DNA of 64,000 nucleotides from an uncultured Muribaculaceae bacterium. GTDB taxonomy: Bacteria > Bacteroidota > Bacteroidia > Bacteroidales > Muribaculaceae. The notes beneath the pieces are model-generated. The model searched no databases and had not been told where the DNA came from. It saw nothing but the letters and a program-made list of their open reading frames with translations. The stretch spans positions 1-64,000 of the forward strand of contig CAJUIT010000006.1 in the NCBI GenBank assembly GCA_910586565.1, given 5' to 3'. This document shows positions 61,047-64,000 of this stretch, in pieces (positions within the stretch are counted from its first letter, which is position 1; every line of letters begins with the position of its first letter). The position numbers and the translations under genes were made by a program.

Positions 61047-61601
61047 TTAATCGGGAATTTGCTTGAGTAGTTTGGCCGGATTTCCGCCGACAACGGTGCG
61101 GGAAGCGACATTGCGTGTAACCACACTTCCCGCGGCAACAATCGCACCATCGCCTATGATAACACCCGGCATTATGCAGCTGTGCCCCCCAATCCACACA
61201 TTATTCCCTATCGTGATTGGTCGGGCATATCCCGTTTTGTATCTGTCTTCGGGGCGGATGTCATGCCCGGTGGTATAAATACCCACGTTCGGCCCGATTA
61301 AGCAATTGTCGCCAATCCTAATCTCGGCATAATCAAGCATCGTACAGTTATAGCCCGCATAGAAATTGTCGCCGACATGAATGTTGCTGCCGAAATCGCA
61401 AATAAACCCTCGCGACACACTTGCATTCTCTCCAACCGAACCAAACAATTCGGTTATGACTTGTTTTTGCTCCTCTTGCGCCACCAATGGAAGGGAGTTT
61501 AACTTCCTGCACAATTCATCGGCCTTTATCATCTGCGGCAACCGGCCCGACTGAATCAGGTCGTCGAGCGTGCGTTTATATCTTAATTCATCCAAATTCA
61601 T
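61047..61601 (-). CDS. LacA/Maa-type sugar O-acetyltransferase
   Basis: A left-handed beta-helix acetyltransferase of 184 residues. Hexapeptide repeats and FICDFGSNIHVGDNFYAGYN precede the catalytic His in IYTTGHDIRPEDR, and the C-terminal end reads NVWIGGHSCIMPGVIIGDGA. These are hallmarks of maltose, galactoside or nodulation-type acetyltransferases. It is trimeric in the family. It runs opposite to its neighbours. A -7-like element is only 4 nt upstream of the ATG. Confidence 0.9.
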   Translation of the reverse strand: MNLDELRYKRTLDDLIQSGRLPQMIKADELCRKLNSLPLVAQEEQKQVITELFGSVGENASVSRGFICDFGSNIHVGDNFYAGYNCTMLDYAEIRIGDNCLIGPNVGIYTTGHDIRPEDRYKTGYARPITIGNNVWIGGHSCIMPGVIIGDGAIVAAGSVVTRNVASRTVVGGNPAKLLKQIPD

Positions 61602-61605
61602 TGCA

Positions 61606-61636
61606 CAAAGTTACAAAACTTCAGCGCCTGTGCAAC
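61606..61636 (-). promoter_or_regulatory. promoter close to the O-acetyltransferase start codon
   Basis: The minus strand reads TAACTTTG (61613-61606), 19 bp downstream of a GTTG at 61636-61633. The start codon follows just 4 nt past the element, so the transcript would be leaderless or nearly so if this is the only promoter. Confidence 0.38.
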
Positions 61637-61718
61637 ATCATCGGGCAAAGGAGATTTTGGTAAGCAAATCCTTTATCTGGGTAAGTTGGGGGTAAGGGCG
61701 TTATTGTTATTTTGCAGT

Positions 61719-62795
61719 ATGAAAAATTTCGCAGTAACCATAACCGCTTTTTTAAGCACACTGATAATGTATTCCAACAATAACGCCGATATGAACAAGA
61801 ACACAATCACATCAATCGCCCCTATGGAAACGCTGAATCTCACTCAGCAGTGGGATAAGGTTTTCCCTCAAAGCGATAAAGTCTCACACCGCAAGGTTAC
61901 GTTTGTCAACCGCTACGGCGTGACACTTGCCGCCGACATGTATATCCCCAAAGATGCAACAGGCAAACTGCCGGCAATCGCCGTCAGCGGCCCGTTCGGC
62001 GCGGTTAAGGAACAGTCGAGCGGACTCTATGCCCAACAGCTCGCCGAGCGTGGATTCCTCACAATCGCTTTCGACCCCTCATTTACCGGCGAAAGCGGCG
62101 GAATGCCACGTCGCGTGGCATCACCCGACATTAATACCGAAGATTTTTCGGCAGCCGTTGATTTCCTCTCGGTGCAACCCGAAGTTGACGCCAACCGCAT
62201 AGGCATTCTGGGAATATGCGGCTGGGGTGGCATTGCCCTGCAAGCTGCCATCAACGACCCTCGCATCAAGGCAACCGTAGCCTCCACCATGTACGACATG
62301 ACCCGCGTGACAGCCAACGGCTATTTCGATGCCGACAACTCCGCCGACAAACGCAACGCCGCTCGCAAGGCTCTCGCCGCCCGTCGCACCGAGGATTACA
62401 CCTCCGGCACCTATCAGCGCGCAGGCGGTGTGGTTGACCCGCTTCCCGACAATGCTCCTCAATTCGTCAAGGATTACCATGCCTACTATAAAACTCCCCG
62501 CGGATTCCACCCCCGCAGCGGCAACTCCACCGACGGATGGAACATGACCTCACCCCTCCCCTTCATGAACTTCAAGTTCTTTGAATATGCCGACGAACTT
62601 GAAAACGCAGTTCTCATCGTGCACGGCGACAAAGCCCACTCCTATTATTTCAGCAAAGACACATTCGCATTGCTCAAGGGTGACAACAAACAGATGCTCA
62701 CCGTTAAAGGCGCTTCGCATTGCGACCTCTACGACCAGCTCGACATAATCCCTTTCAACGAAATCGCCGCATTCTATCTCAACTATCTGAAATAA
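61719..62795 (+). CDS. secreted alpha/beta hydrolase (dienelactone hydrolase-like)
   Basis: A 358-residue alpha/beta hydrolase from ATG 61719; the signal-like N-terminus is MKNFAVTITAFLSTLIMYSN. The nucleophile elbow reads GICGWGG, so the nucleophile is Cys167, as in dienelactone hydrolases, rather than the usual Ser. VLIVHGDKAHSY and KGASHCDLYD supply the acid and His. The family is widespread in gut Bacteroidales; the substrate is unknown. The TTG at 61686 is an unlikely start. Confidence 0.82.
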   Translation: MKNFAVTITAFLSTLIMYSNNNADMNKNTITSIAPMETLNLTQQWDKVFPQSDKVSHRKVTFVNRYGVTLAADMYIPKDATGKLPAIAVSGPFGAVKEQSSGLYAQQLAERGFLTIAFDPSFTGESGGMPRRVASPDINTEDFSAAVDFLSVQPEVDANRIGILGICGWGGIALQAAINDPRIKATVASTMYDMTRVTANGYFDADNSADKRNAARKALAARRTEDYTSGTYQRAGGVVDPLPDNAPQFVKDYHAYYKTPRGFHPRSGNSTDGWNMTSPLPFMNFKFFEYADELENAVLIVHGDKAHSYYFSKDTFALLKGDNKQMLTVKGASHCDLYDQLDIIPFNEIAAFYLNYLK

Positions 62796-62821
62796 TAGCC
62801 AGCCTCCCCGCTTAGACACAA

Positions 62822-62857
62822 AAGGCGGTGTGTCATTTCATTTTGACACACCGCCTT
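62822..62857. terminator. bidirectional terminator
   Basis: AAGGCGGTGTGTCA (62822-62835) pairs perfectly with TGACACACCGCCTT (62844-62857), a 14-bp stem with an 8-nt loop, flanked by A-rich and T-rich runs. It separates the convergent hydrolase gene and rubrerythrin gene. Confidence 0.85.
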
Positions 62858-62899
62858 GTTTTAATCCTTATGGTGAGGATGCTGTAAGAATACCTGCAA

Positions 62900-63442
62900 T
62901 TAAAAGTTGCGGGCTTCAATTTCAAAGAAGCTCTGCGCATGGGCGCATACGGGGCAAGCGGCAGGAGCCTTTTTGCCAATCACAATGTGACCGCAGTTGC
63001 GGCAAATCCACACTGTGTCACCTTCACGCGAGAACACAATACCCTCTTCGATGTTCTGCAGCAGTCGGCGGTAGCGCTCCTCATGATGTCGCTCGATTGC
63101 CGCCACTGCTCTGAAACGATTGGCAATCTGAGTGAAACCTTCCTCATCGGCCTCGGCCGCCATGCGGTCATACATATCAGTCCACTCGTAGTTCTCACCC
63201 TCGGCTGCATCGCGCAGATTGGCCATAGTGTCGGGCATTTCACCTCCGTGGAGATACTTGAACCACAATTTTGCATGCTCTTTTTCATTTTGAGCAGTTT
63301 CTTCAAAAATTGCGGCAATCTGCTCAAAGCCCTCTTTACGTGCTTTTGAAGCGTAGAACGAATATTTGTTACGAGCCTGTGATTCCCCGGCAAAGGCTTC
63401 CATCAAATTTTTCTCGGTTTTTGTACCTTTTAAATCTTTCAT
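62900..63442 (-). CDS. rbr: rubrerythrin
   Basis: A peroxide-reducing di-iron protein of anaerobes, 180 residues. The N-terminal four-helix bundle contains ESQARNKY and NEKEHAKLW (E20, E53, H56), with IERHHEERY in the last helix. The C-terminal rubredoxin-like domain has C147-x2-C150 (CRNCGH) and C163-x2-C166 (CPVCAH). It lies 72 bp downstream of the PerR-like gene and is probably in the same transcript and under its control. Confidence 0.95.
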   Translation of the reverse strand: MKDLKGTKTEKNLMEAFAGESQARNKYSFYASKARKEGFEQIAAIFEETAQNEKEHAKLWFKYLHGGEMPDTMANLRDAAEGENYEWTDMYDRMAAEADEEGFTQIANRFRAVAAIERHHEERYRRLLQNIEEGIVFSREGDTVWICRNCGHIVIGKKAPAACPVCAHAQSFFEIEARNF

Positions 63443-63514
63443 GTTGTTGAACGTTTTTTTGAGTTAAGTAGCTGGTTAAATTAAATGAATAAGCGGCCGC
63501 ACACGTTGGCTGAA

Positions 63515-63937
63515 TCATTCTGCCGATGTTAACGTGCAGTCGGGGCATAAACCCGCAAAGAACAAATCGGTTGCCTCCACCACAAATCCGGGCACAACAA
63601 TTTCATCAAGCCCCCGGGGGAGAGACATATCAAAAATTTTGCCGCAGCGCTTGCATCTGAAATGGCTGTGTGGAATCTGCAACGCGAGGTCGTAGCGGGT
63701 TGATGCGCTTTCAATTTCAAGTTCACGCAGAATTCCCGACTCCACAAGCGTATGCAACGAATTGTAAACCGTTGTTCGCGACACCGACGGGAAATTAACG
63801 GCCACAAAGCCGTAAACCTCATCGGCTGTGGGATGAGTCTTGTGATTCGCAACATACTCCAGCACCGCGAGCCTGTGAACCGACGGACGAACCTCGGCGC
63901 GGCGCAAGATATCGATCATCTGATTATTCGTGAGCAT
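63515..63937 (-). CDS. Fur-family regulator, PerR-like
   Basis: A 140-residue Fur superfamily repressor. The winged helix holds PSVSRTTVYNSLHTLVESG. The structural zinc site is C95-x2-C98 and C131-x2-C134. The regulatory metal set fits H35, D83, H90, H92 and D103. D83 (RYDLA) is Asp, as in PerR, where Fur has Glu, so peroxide sensing through His oxidation is likely. It precedes rubrerythrin, a typical PerR target. A promoter embedded in a long inverted repeat suggests autoregulation. Confidence 0.88.
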   Translation of the reverse strand: MLTNNQMIDILRRAEVRPSVHRLAVLEYVANHKTHPTADEVYGFVAVNFPSVSRTTVYNSLHTLVESGILRELEIESASTRYDLALQIPHSHFRCKRCGKIFDMSLPRGLDEIVVPGFVVEATDLFFAGLCPDCTLTSAE

Positions 63938-63953
63938 GATTCTTGATTAACAT

Positions 63954-63998
63954 AATTGAAACGATTACAAAGTTAGTAATAATTTCAATTTAAACAAA
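63954..63998 (-). promoter_or_regulatory. promoter of perR-rbr embedded in an inverted-repeat operator
   Basis: On the minus strand TTTG (63998-63995), 19 bp, TAACTTTG (63975-63968). The -7 element is bracketed by arms AATTGAAACGATTAC (63954-63968) and GTAATAATTTCAATT (63976-63990), complementary at 13 of 15 positions with 7 bp between. A Fur/PerR dimer bound here would block the promoter. Confidence 0.65.
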
Positions 63999-64000
63999 AT

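Noticed and set aside
60947..61150. Minus-strand frame ending IMWMWLGGEADYSREIYG between the cupin and acetyltransferase
   Set aside because: Part overlaps the acetyltransferase gene; I could not match it to a protein and the start is missing. It may be a fragment, but support is too thin.
1..64000. CRISPR arrays, rRNA genes or complete insertion sequences
   Set aside because: I looked for evenly spaced direct repeats, rRNA-like conserved stretches and full transposase genes and found none; only a transposase stump is present.

Overview
The window looks like a chromosome segment from a gut-type Bacteroidales bacterium. The evidence is: Bacteroidetes-style promoters (TTTG, 19-20 bp, TAnnTTTG) in front of many genes; the conserved row DUF6242 - DUF6089 - uppS - bamA - ompH - ompH; an 11-subunit complex I with fused NuoCD and no NuoEFG; a TonB-dependent receptor paired with a lipoprotein; a secretion-tail (T9SS-like) protein; and an ECF sigma / anti-sigma / LTXXQ trio. 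A Muribaculaceae-like member is my guess; the sequence alone does not settle the family.

Layout. 1-1006 is a gene-poor, repeat-rich gap. 1007-19175 (minus strand) is one long respiratory cluster, read right to left as nuoA-B-CD-H, then the complete F1Fo ATP synthase set atpD-C-B-E-F-H-A-G, then nuoI-J-K-L-M-N. The ATP synthase operon is nested inside the complex I operon, so proton pumping and proton use may be co-transcribed. 19500-21104 is a lone membrane protein. 21221-28114 is the outer-membrane assembly operon (two Skp/OmpH chaperones, BamA, UppS and two Bacteroidales envelope proteins). 28415-36810 holds a thioester-less alpha-2-macroglobulin, a family-10-like glycosyl hydrolase and RibD. 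37039-38802 is an ECF sigma module. 39185-42010 (plus) is a TonB receptor with a lipoprotein. 42183-42812 is a flavodoxin-family reductase. 43154-47292 is a TolC/HlyD/MFS tripartite efflux operon preceded by two coupled short leader frames.

47293-51926 holds a G-poor gap, tRNA-Lys with its own promoter and terminator, a decayed transposase end, a secreted protein with a T9SS-like C-terminal tail, and an LRR-plus-transglutaminase protein. 51896-56777 (minus) is a two-gene RADAR anti-phage system (rdrA ATPase, rdrB adenosine deaminase) in visibly AT-rich DNA. 57262-62795 is an accessory stretch: lipoproteins, an HD-domain protein, a DUF488 remnant, a MarR-GNAT fusion with a cupin partner, a sugar O-acetyltransferase and an alpha/beta hydrolase. 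62900-63937 is a PerR-like regulator upstream of rubrerythrin, an oxidative-stress pair.

The most notable items are the ATP synthase operon embedded in complex I, the RADAR island, the leader frames ahead of the efflux operon, and several unexplained structured intergenic repeats. All functional statements rest on reading motifs by eye; no database search was run.
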